From: Taxawa tesnikishii (nom. ined.)
Lineage: Eukaryota; Ascomycota; Dothideomycetes; Dothideales
Length of the DNA: 64,000 nucleotides
Direction: 5' to 3'
Assembly: GCA_030247885.1 (NCBI GenBank)
Contig: JAPDRO010000011.1
Coordinates: 558,001 to 622,000, forward strand
Shown: positions 33,167 through 43,748 of the stretch, in pieces
How positions within the stretch are numbered: position 1 is the stretch's first letter
Layout of the letters: every line of letters begins with the position of its first letter
The notes under the pieces: model-generated
Told to the model about the DNA's origin: nothing
The model's input: the letters and a program-made list of their open reading frames with translations, nothing else
The model's database searches: none
Program-made: the position numbers and the translations under genes

Positions 33167-36100
33167 ATGATGGCTGCAGAGCAGGCGCTGAGCCTGGAAG
33201 ACCTGAGATCGGTTGTTCGAACGTGTCCGGTCATCGACAACCACGCGCACAACCTGCTGCGATCCTCGAAGCTCAAAACATACGACTTCCTCTCGAGCAC
33301 CACCGAAGCTCAAGGCGATGCGCTGGAAGATACGCCGCGCTCGTTGAGCCACCTGCGAGCTGCGCGACAGCTTCGGGAGCTGTATGGCTGCAGTGATGAC
33401 GCGACTTGGAATGATCTCATGAAGAGGAGGCAGGAGTTGCTGGATGACGACCCGGATGGCCTGATAGGCAAATGTCTAGAGGGAACACATACCATCCTCA
33501 TGGATGATGGAATCAACGATGACCAGACAGTTCATCCGTATCACTGGCATGACCGATTCACCACCGGCAATACACAGCGCATAGTCCGGATAGAAGCGGT
33601 TGCGGCAGACATCATGCGAGAGCTTCACGAGAAGGGCGTGCTGCCCGCTGGATCCGCATCAGCAGACTACGATGACTGCGGTGAAGCATGGATCGCCTTC
33701 CTGGGTGCGTTTGAGGCTGCCATAGCAGAGGATATAAGAGACGACGTCGTGTGTGGTTTCAAGAGCGTATGGCCGTTTCTACCATCGCTTTGCCAATTGA
33801 CTGTGTTGACGCACCGCTCAGGTGATCTGCTACCGTACCGGTCTCGACATAGAGTTGGCTTCAGAAGTGGAAGTTGCATCAAGGGGTCTGTCCGCTTTCC
33901 AGGATATTTATCTACCGAACTGTGTTGCGAGAAACTTCCGAATTGACGACAAGGGCTTGAATGACTGCCTTGTTATATCCGTGTGCAAGCTGCTTGCTGC
34001 TGGATATCATCAAATGGGCATATCAAAGCCCTTGCAGTTCCACACCGGTCTTGGAGACAATGACATCTCGCTGATTCACGCCAACCCAGCCTATCTACAA
34101 CCACTGATCAAACAATTCCCTACGGTTCAGTTCATTCTGTTACATTCTTCGTACCCCTACACTAGGGAAGCGGGTTATCTGGCCACAGTGTACAAGAATG
34201 CTTACCTGGACTTAGGCGAGGTCTTCCCGATGGTGAGCCGGGACGGCCAAATGAGCATCGTGAGACAGTCTCTGGAAATTACTCCAGTCAGCAAGTTGCT
34301 GTGGTCTACAGATGGTCATCATTTCCCAGAGACGTACTGGCTCGCTAACAAGCAATTTCGGGAAGTTCTGGAGGCTGTGCTGGTAGATTATGCCGAGAAA
34401 GGCGACCTTACTATCAAGCAAGCCATCGAAGCTACACGGGATATATTATTCAACAACTCCGTACGCGTGTACAATCTCGATATCCCTCTGGAAGCGAATG
34501 GTTCTTCGGAGACATCACGGAAGGTAAGCCAGCGTTTCCTTTCTTGTGTGCCGCCTCATTCAATTCTATGAACCACCAGTTGCTCTTTGTTTTACATGTT
34601 CGCGGCGACATCGACGATATCGAATCTGCAAGTCTTTCTCTATGCTTTCACTATACTTTGTACTGACGGTGCCTTCTAGGGCCGTCATTGGTCTTGAACA
34701 AGTCATATTATGATAGCATCTAACTGTCCGCTTAGATGCCCTTACAGCTCACGTACAGAGATAATGATAATGAACCTCCCTCCAATCCTTACGACGCCAG
34801 GATTTTGGACTCGTTCAGTCAACTGCACCCAGTTCTTGCCTTTGTATACATACAATGGCTGGACTACATGGCAACGATGCGCATGCGGATAATACCTATC
34901 CAAGAGTTCAAACGTATTGTCGCCAAAGGCGAGCGGATCGGAATCTCCCGCGGCAATACGGGCACATTGCAGAACGATGCTGTCACCCCCGCTGTCCATA
35001 CCACCGGGGTGATCTACGTTGAGCCAGATCTCAAGACCTTACGGCCTACACATTCCAAAGATCCTCTAGCATCGGCTACAGTGATAGCTTCTTTCCGTGA
35101 CGAGAAAGGTCGACCGCTGCCTGCTTGCCCCCGAAGTAACCTCGAAACACTCAGTGAGCGATTCCAACAAGATTACGGCATCGAATTCCTCGTGGGTTTT
35201 GAGATCGAGGTCACTTTCCTCCGCCGCACAGACAGCAAATCTCAACCCTATGAACCTCTGGATACGAACCATGCCTGGGGCACCCTTACGCCAGAACAAT
35301 GGCTGACCTCCTTGCCTGTGCTTGCTGAGATTGTCACCGCGCTCCAGAACATCGGTATCAGCGTTCAACAACTGCATTCGGAATCCGGTGCTGGTCAATA
35401 CGAATTTGTGCTCCCTCCGCTGCCCCCGACGCAAGCTGTGGATAACCTGATCCAAGCACGACAAGTCGTGCATCAGATTGCTGTGACCCATGGTCTGCGC
35501 GCAACGTTGCATCCTAAGCCATTTGAAGGCATCGGCACCGCGGCGCACGCGCACGTCTCCCTCAATTCGTCTAACCTTTCCATGGAAGAGTTGGAAAAGA
35601 AGGAGATGGCTTTCTTTGCGAGCGTGATCCAGCACTTACCATCCCTTTGCGCGTTCATGCTACCTGAGGGTGTGTCGTACACGCGCGTGGCTGAAGATAG
35701 CTGGACTAGTGGCGTGTGGGTGGCGTGGGGGACGCAGAACCGCGAGGTACCTCTGCGGAGGGTCAAGCAAGGGAGATGGGAGCTTAGATGCTTGGATGGA
35801 ATGGCGAATATGTACCTTGCACTTGGCGCTCTGCTTGGCGCTGGACTTGTTGGCGTGCAGGAGGGTTTGGAGATGGGTATGAAGGATTGCGAGAGTACGT
35901 CTCTACCGTGCACTTTGAACATTCGGTTGTGCTATGCTAATCGTCGGCGCAGAAAATCCGAGCCGTCTGTCAGAAGAGGAACGACAGGGGTATGGTATTG
36001 TCAAGAAGCTACCTACGACGCTTGACGAATCTCTCGGCGCGTTGGAAGCGGATGAGGCATTGGAGGGTGTGCTCAGCCCTGGTATCACGAAGGACTTCGT

Positions 36101-36182
36101 TGCGATGAAACGTGCGGAGCAGAAGATGTTGAACGAGATGTCTGATGATGAGAGGAGGGTTTGGCTGATTGAGAGGTATTGA
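33167..36182 (+). CDS. fluG: FluG-type amidohydrolase / type I glutamine synthetase fusion
   Basis: In Aspergillus nidulans FluG is needed to make an extracellular signal that starts asexual sporulation. Exons are 33167-33766, 33822-34523, 34736-35894 and 35953-36182; 896 residues with every phase closing. The N-terminal amidohydrolase half shows the metal motif IDNHAHNLL, FHTGLGDND, ILLHSSYPYTREAG and LLWSTDGHHFPETY. The GS half starts near IQWLDYMATMRMR and carries FEIEVTF, HSESGAGQYEFVLPP, LHPKPFEGIGTAAHAHVSL and a C-terminal SPGITKDFVAMKR. The third intron (212 bp) is longer than the others and might hide a small exon at about 34579; its CTAAC branch site and TTAG acceptor support the simple model. 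The gene is intact. Confidence 0.93.
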
Positions 36183-36478
36183 TTAACGATTGTATAGGTC
36201 ACATGAATAGACGACTGGTTATAGACTCCACCACGGACACAATCTGCGCGTCCCGTAAACCGTTTCGTAACCCGCGGTTATTTCTAAAGAGTACATATCT
36301 GGTGATTGTTGGGCCTTTCGCTACAAGACGGAGACAAAAAGACGGAACCCTCTTGTGTTCTAGTTGGCGTTCAAAGGCTGTCACATCACAGAAGGAACTA
36401 GTTTGCTCCTCCTGCTGCATCGCGCAATAAAAGGTTTGAGCATGCTGCTGCACTTTTCGGTCGCTATCCGCTACAGCA

Positions 36479-36973
36479 ATGTCTGGAGACAACTGCAGAG
36501 AAGACGATTCGAGCAAGCCAGAGGACTATCGGCACGAGGAACAAGAAGACGCAGGCTCGGGGTACGAGGGTAAGCGAATGCTCCAAGGGAGCAATCTATA
36601 GAGCAATCTCTGCCGGAAAATGAGCGCATCTGAAGTTGATGTACGTACAGAGACCAGGAAAGCTCATCACCAGGAGATTCACCTCAAGCTGCTTCGCTTA
36701 CATCAGCAAATTTACTCCAATATGAGTCTGACACACCCATCGAAACCACGGAACGCAGTGATGGTACACATGTAGGCAATTCAGAAGGCAGCTGGCGGGA
36801 TGCGAAGAATGACAGTATAGCAGCAACCTCTTTCCAGCGCGACCGAGTCATGGCTGGATGATCAACTCAGAGATATCCCTGGGCGGTGGTTTGTGGAAGC
36901 ACAGGCAGAAGCTGGCTCCGCAGACGGGGTTGAAAGCGCGGATGTAGAAAGTACCGGAAAAGACGACAAATGA
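36479..36973 (+). CDS. Small acidic disordered protein, three exons
   Basis: Not recognised as any family. It was built from three short exons: 36479-36569, 36653-36771 and 36824-36973, with introns of 83 and 52 bp. All phases match and give 119 residues. The protein begins MSGDNCREDDSSKPEDY, continues DQESSSPGDSPQAAS, and ends with a more ordered part, TESWLDDQLRDIPGRWFVE, then GVESADVESTGKDDK. It is very rich in Asp, Glu and Ser. The coherent chemistry across both splices supports a real gene. The first acceptor uses the second AG of CAGAG. It follows fluG by 296 bp on the same strand. Confidence 0.6.
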
Positions 36974-37140
36974 TATTCGGAGGAGTCTGCAATATGTGTT
37001 GGTGCTCATTGCTTCCTTATACTCGTGCTCGCGTTGTACATATCGTAAAGGTCGTTTTCCCCTTTAACGATCAAAGAAATTACCTGCCAAAGACGTCAAA
37101 GGGGAATTGGGAACAGTATAATGGACAAGGTTCATTCGTC

Positions 37141-37785
37141 ATGCCAGCAAGAAGTAAACAAAGCACAACCATGTCGTTGTGCAACAACAATGGCATTCAC
37201 TCACACGCCCAATACTCTCCTGAGCTTTACATCCCTCATCTACCGTCATCATCTCGCGACTCTCCCGCATTTGTAATCCAAGCCCACAAACGGAATCCAT
37301 ACATTCTCCCATCCCGATCTACAGTCATGCTTTCTGCAGGCCAGAAATGCATGCAACCCTTAGACGTCGTCACCCTCACCTTCAACACCACCTCATCCCG
37401 CAAACCATCCTACCAATACGAGCCCACTCAACCCCTCTCCACTCTACACCCCTTGGCTCGCCGCGAAGTCTACATCCATATTTCTCGGACCCTCCCTGTC
37501 TCAGTCAATCATTCGTTACGCATCCCAATCCGTCTGTTCCCTCCATCAATAACACTGAACCGACAGGTATACGAGGAATTCCTTCTGGTTTATTACAGAT
37601 ATGGCCGGATACGGTTCCGGGATATCCAGTGCTTGAACAATTGGAAAGGAACGCTGACGAGCAGACAGGAGCAGGCCTTTCGGGAGAACAAAAACGTGGT
37701 GGTGATCGAGGAGGAGGTAGGAAAGCTGATGGAACCGCTGACTCCGTCTTCGAACGGCGGGTTTGGGAGTTTAGGGGTGTGCTGA
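37141..37785 (+). CDS. Unknown protein with a short fungal 'NRQVYEE' segment
   Basis: A single-exon frame of 214 residues. The upstream ATG at 36970 overlaps the stop of the preceding gene and gives an unlikely N-terminus, so the ATG at 37141 (MPARSKQSTTMSLC) is preferred. The segment PPSITLNRQVYEEFLLVYY resembles the part of many fungal F-box-like hypotheticals where the chain is called back to 'old' gene units, but the usual preceding LPxElR motif is missing. The C-terminal helix NKNVVVIEEEVGKLMEPL is charged. No function is assigned. Confidence 0.45.
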   Translation: MPARSKQSTTMSLCNNNGIHSHAQYSPELYIPHLPSSSRDSPAFVIQAHKRNPYILPSRSTVMLSAGQKCMQPLDVVTLTFNTTSSRKPSYQYEPTQPLSTLHPLARREVYIHISRTLPVSVNHSLRIPIRLFPPSITLNRQVYEEFLLVYYRYGRIRFRDIQCLNNWKGTLTSRQEQAFRENKNVVVIEEEVGKLMEPLTPSSNGGFGSLGVC

Positions 37786-38172
37786 GCAACCCAGCATAGT
37801 TTTTCTTTTTCTTTACCATTGCGCGTTGAACATGTCTAACGTGTATCCCGCGTTGGTGTGCCATTGACTGTGTCAGGCATGCAAGATATTCACGAGCTTG
37901 ACACGATTCGCGCACCGGTTGAGCTTCCAGAACATGACCGGCTCGAGATAGCCAGAGATCGAGAGAAAAGTGTTACACGCGGGGCATACTCCCGTCCCCT
38001 CGCTATGCAAATGCGCACATGCTGAACCGCTCGACTGAAAGAAAGGCACAAAACTGCTCAGAGATTACACCGCAACTCCTCCTCTTTCTCCAATTCCCCA
38101 ACCGGTCAACCAACCTTGTGAGCTCGGGAAACGGACGCTCCTCTAAATCTAATTTGAACAACAACACGCCGC
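37786..38172. other. Convergent 3' spacer, nothing seen
   Basis: 387 bp between convergent gene ends. No gene or repeat was recognised. Confidence 0.55.
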
Positions 38173-40708
38173 TCACATGATGACCTGTTACTACATTAGC
38201 TTCTCATCTAAGTACCGAAAGTACACCAAGCGTTGTACTTACACATTCACTCTCCTGCTTAGTAGCTGGAATCCCCATCTCAGCAAATGTCTGGGGCCCC
38301 TTCCCGGACGGTTTCCCTGCCGGTTTTTGCGTCGCTGCGGCCTGGCCCGGCGTCGGTGGCTTCTGGATACCAGCAGCTGCTGATGCTGGCGGCTGCGTTG
38401 GGTTGGTTGTCGGCACGCTGGGCGGCCGATTGCTGGGTCGGGAGCTCTGTCTGAGATCGCTCTGGCTCTTCTGGGGTCGGGTGGTTTCGGGACGGTTGAG
38501 GTTGGGCGTGCTGGGCGAGGGCTGCATGCCGCCAGGCTGGCCGGGAGGTAGGGGTTTGTTGTCGAAGGTCTCGCGTCTGCGGGGTGGCAGGGAGCCGACT
38601 GGGGCGGAGAAGCCGATGTCGAGGGCTTGGAGTGGAGCCTGGGGCGGTTGTTGCGATGGCATGGGCGGTTGGGGGGTTGTGGTGCTTGTTGAGAGGGCAT
38701 TGGGGGTGCTGGACCACTGTTGGGGCGGAAGTTTTGCATTCCTGCCGGCCCTGAGGCGACGCGCTGCGCTGGTGCCGGTCTGGGTTGCGAGCCTTCAACG
38801 GTCGTAGCAGGTCGCGGTAAGGGCGCCATGCCCGCTGGAGGCACGGACGGTCGACCGCCGCCGTAGGGTCTGCCTGGTGTGGTTGCGACCGAGGTCGGGC
38901 GAATGCTTGGGTCGAGATGGAATGCGGAGCTTGGCCGGTCATCTGGGTAACCTGGACCCGGGCGAGTCGTTGCGGGACGTGTCGTCGGAGGGCGGAAGTC
39001 GGGGTGGATGAAATCGGACACAGTGGATGCACGTGGCGGGCCGTCGGCGAGAGGGTAAGGTGCAACAGACGCCGGCCTATCCGCTGCAGGAGGAACGGTC
39101 GGAGGCCGATCGTCAACCGGGTACGGTGTTGTGCCACGAGGTGGAGGAGTGTTCCCATTGAACTCACCCTGATCGGCGATCGAAGAAAGTCTCGGGTTTT
39201 GCTGTGACAGCCGTTGCGGTCTCTCTCCTCTCCTCGAGCCATGCGTAGACTTTATGCGGCCCAAAGCGACGTTTTCATGATCTTTGCGCGACAGCACCTG
39301 CTTTTGGGAAATTCCTCTTATCCGTCCAGGCGCATCCTTATTGCCGTTTGCGGCAGCCTTTTCATACCAACTCAGCGCTTGATTGAGGTTCTGCGGCACA
39401 TACATGCCGATCTCGTTGAAGTAGCCCATGGCAAATTCGGCTGTCGAAAGACCGGCCTGTGCTGCTCGCTGGGCATGGATGTAAGCAAGCTCCTCGTTCT
39501 TTGGAAACAACCCCTCGTGGCCGACGAGGAACCACTTGCTGATTGCCATGTCGGCTTCCGGCTCTCCTTGTTTAGCGGCTAAGGCATTGTAGTGCAGAGA
39601 CAAAGCCGGGTTGAATTCACAGCCAAGCGTGCCGAGTTCATATGCTGAACCCATTCTGACCTGCGCTTTGGAGAACTTCAGATACGCCGCCTTCTCGATG
39701 TTAATGCGCGCTTGTCGTTCGTCGTATGGCAACACGCCTTCTGGTAATTCGATCTGAGGCAGCTCCCGCGCAAGCAGCATACCACAAACATAAGCACCCT
39801 GCGGAGCATTTTCGTCTGCAGTCTCTGCCGATTTGCGGATGAGATCCACCCCCTGCGGAGATCTTGCTGTTGCCCATGCTGACCGCGAAGCGTCATCATA
39901 CCAAGCCGGTACAATGAAGCTGAATCGCCCATGTCCACACCCTGGTGGTAGTGTTTCAACGCCTTGATGGGGTCATTCGATGCCTCGTAGAGCATGCCTA
40001 TCCTGTACTCTGCTCTTGCGTATCCTCTGTCTGCCGATCTGGAGTAGCACCGGAAAGCCTCCTTCTTGTCCTGCCTCATGCCAAACCTGCCAAACTCCAG
40101 CCACATGCCGCGCATGAACTCAGCTTTGGGGTGGCGCTGATCCGCAAGAAAGCTGACAATATTCATCGCATCGATCTTTAACTGGTGTTCTATTCTCGGT
40201 GTAGCTGGTCGCGCGGCCTGGGTGGCCTGGAGTCGCTCCTCGTTGTCCATGGCAATGCCCACATATTGCAGCGTATCTTGCGCCCATGCCAGCTGCATTT
40301 CTGGGTCGTTGGAGGTGAGAACGGGCACTCTAGCATTTTCCAGGGTGGACTCGAGCTCTTCATCGGAAGGCGGTACGTTTGGTGGTGGGTGAATAAGTTT
40401 TGGAAACGGCGAGAGGTGTGGTAGACTGCTTCGTCTGGGCGGATAAGCGCTCACAGATGCTCTGTTGTTCAGCTCGAGATTTGCAATGCCTTCCTGGATC
40501 TGGTTCGACATCTCGGGCATGTGTCTGCGCCGAGCAAATGTCAGTCTGGTATCAGTATACCAAATCGGTGGATGCGACCCCGCTCCCCAGTGGCAGCCTT
40601 CTCATGCGATGTAGCTACTGACCGTTCAGGGGTTGGCGCAACCAGCTCGGGGGCTGGAGGAGGCATATAGTAGTCGTCAAAGCCTCCCGGTACAAATGTT
40701 GCGCTCAT
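38173..40708 (-). CDS. SKT5: Skt5/Chs4-like Sel1-repeat protein with C-terminal CaaX box
   Basis: Yeast Skt5/Chs4 activates and localises chitin synthase III at the bud neck. Exons are 40708-40623, 40524-38243 and a 12-bp terminal exon 38184-38173. The first intron (98 bp) joins APTPER to HMPEMSNQIQEG. Tandem Sel1 repeats fill about residues 155-430 (AEYRIGMLYEA, AKQGEPEADMAISKW, ALSWYEKAAANGNKDAPGR). A Pro-rich tail follows, then GPQTFAEMGIPATKQESEC. The last intron (58 bp) adds VIM, making CVIM, the same prenylation box as yeast Skt5. Apparent one-base losses interrupt the frame at a C5 run (39849-39853) and a G6 run (38671-38676); both sides are conserved, so assembly error is likely. Confidence 0.88.
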
Positions 40709-41217
40709 GTTTTGTTGATGCTGGCTGTCCGTGTAGGCGTGGAAGGTGGAGGGTGGAGGGGTAGTTTCGTCGGGCTTGCAGTGTCAGTCGGACTCCAGAC
40801 GACGAAGTATTGCCCTGCAGCGAGACAATCTGTGCTGTGTACACGAGTCGAGCTTCAGGCAACATGAGTGGATAGGGAAAATAAGTGGTGTTTGGCGGTA
40901 ACAGCCTACGGTAGCGTTCACGGGACTTACGGGAAGCTCAGTGTAAACACTACTACTCCACGTGCATGACGCAGAGGCCGAGCACAGTGGCCGTGTTCCG
41001 GGCAAGGATGCGAGTGTATATATAGATTTTGCTTGCACGACACGGTCAAACGAGGCTCTGTCGCATTTCTTGTCTTGTAGCAACGGGTCTCGGCAGTGGA
41101 GACGTACACTTTCCGTGCAAGATGAACCAACACGCACTCCTTACTAAACTCATTACTAAACTCCTCACTAGACTCCTTAGCCGTCCAAAGCTCCTATTCT
41201 TTGCCATACCAGAACGC
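40709..41217. other. Spacer upstream of SKT5, no gene seen
   Basis: SKT5 promoter side and the 3' side of the small minus-strand gene. No supported gene or repeat. Confidence 0.5.
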
Positions 41218-41498
41218 CTAATCTCCATTGTCTGGTTCGTCCGTGTTGAAGCGCAGCATGGCCTCAATCCAAGCCACCGCGCCTGCCAAGCGGGTGTCTC
41301 GGACGTCCTTGGGGGACTGCACAGCCGCAAATGCTCCATGCTTGCTCTTGCTTTGGAATAGATGCCAGTCAAGACAACTTCTCCAATGCTCAGCCGGACT
41401 TTCAGCACCTCACAAGCGTTTAGCCTACAGTTTTCACACCATGTCGAGTGTTGGTTCCGAAAATTTGACCATATCCGATCTTTGCAGTTCTTCAGCAT
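41218..41498 (-). CDS. Small unknown protein with one apparent frameshift
   Basis: The ATG at 41498 opens MLKNCKDRIWSNFRNQ, followed by NACEVLKVRLSIGEVVLTG. The frame then shifts at a C5 run (plus-strand G5 at 41311-41315), and the other frame continues KDVRDTRLAGAVAWIEAM and ends RFNTDEPDNGD at 41218. Both parts look coding and the break has the same form as those in known genes nearby. Predicted length is about 92 residues. More exons upstream are possible. No family is recognised. Confidence 0.4.
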
Positions 41499-42611
41499 CC
41501 TCGAACGTCTACCGTCGTCGAACTTCTCTCAGAGAACCCCTGTAGTCTGTCAGCATACCAATTCACGACCCTAATCCTCGTTGATTTTCATTTTCCAACT
41601 TCGGATTCACCTAGCCCTTCTCGAGGACAACGCGAAAGGCACAGTGCGGCCGGAGGAAGGCAACCAGATACTATAGAGAAGGGAGAAGGTTAGAAGGTGG
41701 TATGATCGTGAGTGGACTAGTGGATCGGGACTGGAGTATAGGGAATAGATCTTTGCCTCTAATAACGGTGAAATAGGCCTGTAATGGTTTGCGAGTTCTC
41801 TTTTCTCCTACAAAGGTCCGCTTCTGTCCATCGCCTAATTGCAAGAACCAAGGCCCTCATACAAGCTTTCAGCTTCCACCTTCTTCACTCTCTTCCGCCT
41901 GAATCAGACAGGCCCAATCATTCCCTTTCTCTCTCACGTTGCCTTTCCACTTTTCGAAAACAGGTTTGCAGCCGCATGCCATAGTACATCGGTATGCACG
42001 AGCAGCGGGCAGAGGCCTGGGAAGTTGGCATCCGCTAAGGAGTGTGTAACAAAGTCATCGAGCGACCGGACATACCGTGGCGAACAACCACTCTTTCTCA
42101 ACAACCCGAGCCCGAAAGGCAAGTCACCCTTTGTGTAACAAAGCCCCTTGGCAATCAGATAGTGGTGGGCAATTCTTCCACCTGACAGCAATCCATCTAG
42201 TTTGTCAGGTCTAGAAGGAGAGGGCCCAGTTGTTTCCAGACCCTTCACAGTTGCTGGTCTTCTATCTTGGCTCATCTGGACAGCGTTCGATGTGCACACG
42301 CGTCCACAAATAACGGAAACGGGATGGATTCGGGTTTAAAGAAGCAAACGCGGTTCTGAAAGAGCTCATGACATACTTAAGAAAAGACTTACCTGCTACC
42401 TACCAGCAAAATTCACCTAACATCCGGGATAGCTGTCTTCCGATGGAGATAGCCATATGCCGTTCAGGAAACGCTACGAGCATTTTTTCCGCATGTTTCA
42501 AGCCAACCACTCCGAACCCCGTGGGGCAGAATCAGCCAGCCATGAGGGACTCATATCAGTCACAAACCATAGCTTGCATCATACATCTCGGAGGTTCGCT
42601 CAACGCTATGC
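41499..42611. other. Intergenic, no gene seen
   Basis: 1.1 kb without a supported gene. Short open frames at 41784-42299 have no recognisable features. Confidence 0.45.
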
Positions 42612-43748
42612 TCACTGCTCTCCTACATAGGATTCTGGGCTATTGTCTGCGCTAGGATCATCGCTTCGGTCGAAAACAGCCTCGGTGGCGATGCTCCAGG
42701 ATCGGGTAGAGTCATCGCGGCGTTCGGCGAGGAAAGAGCGCCAAGTACTGTACGCCTTCCTCTCATGGAGCCTCTCAAGCTCAGGATCTCCCTGGTGATA
42801 TTCCATGGCGGCCAACCACGGCTCCCAGCCATCCTCCCATTGGATGCAAAACATGCTGCCGACGTCTCCAGCATCGAAGCGTCCTATGCTGAGCTTGGAT
42901 TCGGTGTCGAAAGGGAGCTCGAACCAGTCCGTTCCAAGGATCTCGCGGACGGCATTCCGGAAGTTTGGATACGACAACTCCAGAGTTCCGCGACTCCGGC
43001 AAACTGCCCAGGAGAGCAGCACGAACAGGCCATCGGCGAATTGTGCAGCTGCGGCTACCAGTATCTCATGGTACAGCTTCAGCCACGACTTGAAGAACTC
43101 GGTCTCGACGCGAAACGTGTTGGTGAGAGCGGTGTGGTCCGTAGGGATGCACACCAAATATCCGTCCTTTGGCTCGCCCACGAAATTGACGTTCTGGACT
43201 AGCGGCCTATAGACGCCATCCCCGAACTTGAATGGGCTCAGATCTGCGTTCCAGACGCGGTGTTCGCACACCTTACCCTCATGGAGGACCAAGTTCTCCA
43301 TGGAGGGGAACATCATCATCTGAAGGATCTTACCGGGCCAGGAATCCGGGCTGAGCTGCCTTGGCATGCACGTCAGGACGTCTCTGATCAAGAGGAAATG
43401 CGGCATGATGCGATCGATTGCGGCAAGGTCAGGCGTGGATCTCAGATCCCTCAGTACTTCTCTTAGCCACACCTCCACGATTATCACGCAGTCATCATCT
43501 GGGTGTGGTCTGTTTGTCTCGGACTCTAGCCTCTCAGGCGAATCGACGAGTCGTGGGAACGTGAAGTTGAAAAGCCGACGACACTGACCGTCTTCAAACA
43601 CGGGTCCCGAGTTGGCTGCCCCTAAGAGATCCTGGGCGCTAGGTCCTATGTATGGCTCCTCACCTAGCTCGGTAGCCTCCAGGGCCGCACGGAGGTAAAT
43701 GCTTTGCATTTTGGGGTTAGCAGATCCAGGGAGCTGTTCTTGACACAT
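42612..43748 (-). CDS. Unknown protein, single exon
   Basis: An open frame of 378 residues from the ATG at 43748 (MCQEQLPGSANPKM). The frame stays open to an ATG at 43982, but that extension is rich in hydrophobic and Thr residues of leader-like character, so the inner start is preferred. The protein looks globular: CVIIVEVWLREVLRDLRST, GDGVYRPLVQNVNFVGEPKD, and FCIQWEDGWEPWLAAM near the end. Many Trp and acidic residues are present. It has no signal peptide, membrane segment or known domain. It may be a lineage-specific fungal family. The frame is intact. Confidence 0.6.
   Translation of the reverse strand: MCQEQLPGSANPKMQSIYLRAALEATELGEEPYIGPSAQDLLGAANSGPVFEDGQCRRLFNFTFPRLVDSPERLESETNRPHPDDDCVIIVEVWLREVLRDLRSTPDLAAIDRIMPHFLLIRDVLTCMPRQLSPDSWPGKILQMMMFPSMENLVLHEGKVCEHRVWNADLSPFKFGDGVYRPLVQNVNFVGEPKDGYLVCIPTDHTALTNTFRVETEFFKSWLKLYHEILVAAAAQFADGLFVLLSWAVCRSRGTLELSYPNFRNAVREILGTDWFELPFDTESKLSIGRFDAGDVGSMFCIQWEDGWEPWLAAMEYHQGDPELERLHERKAYSTWRSFLAERRDDSTRSWSIATEAVFDRSDDPSADNSPESYVGEQ

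Noticed and set aside
32047-36973. fluG and neighbours as a secondary-metabolite cluster
   Set aside because: No polyketide synthase, peptide synthetase, terpene synthase, cytochrome P450 or transporter accompanies them.
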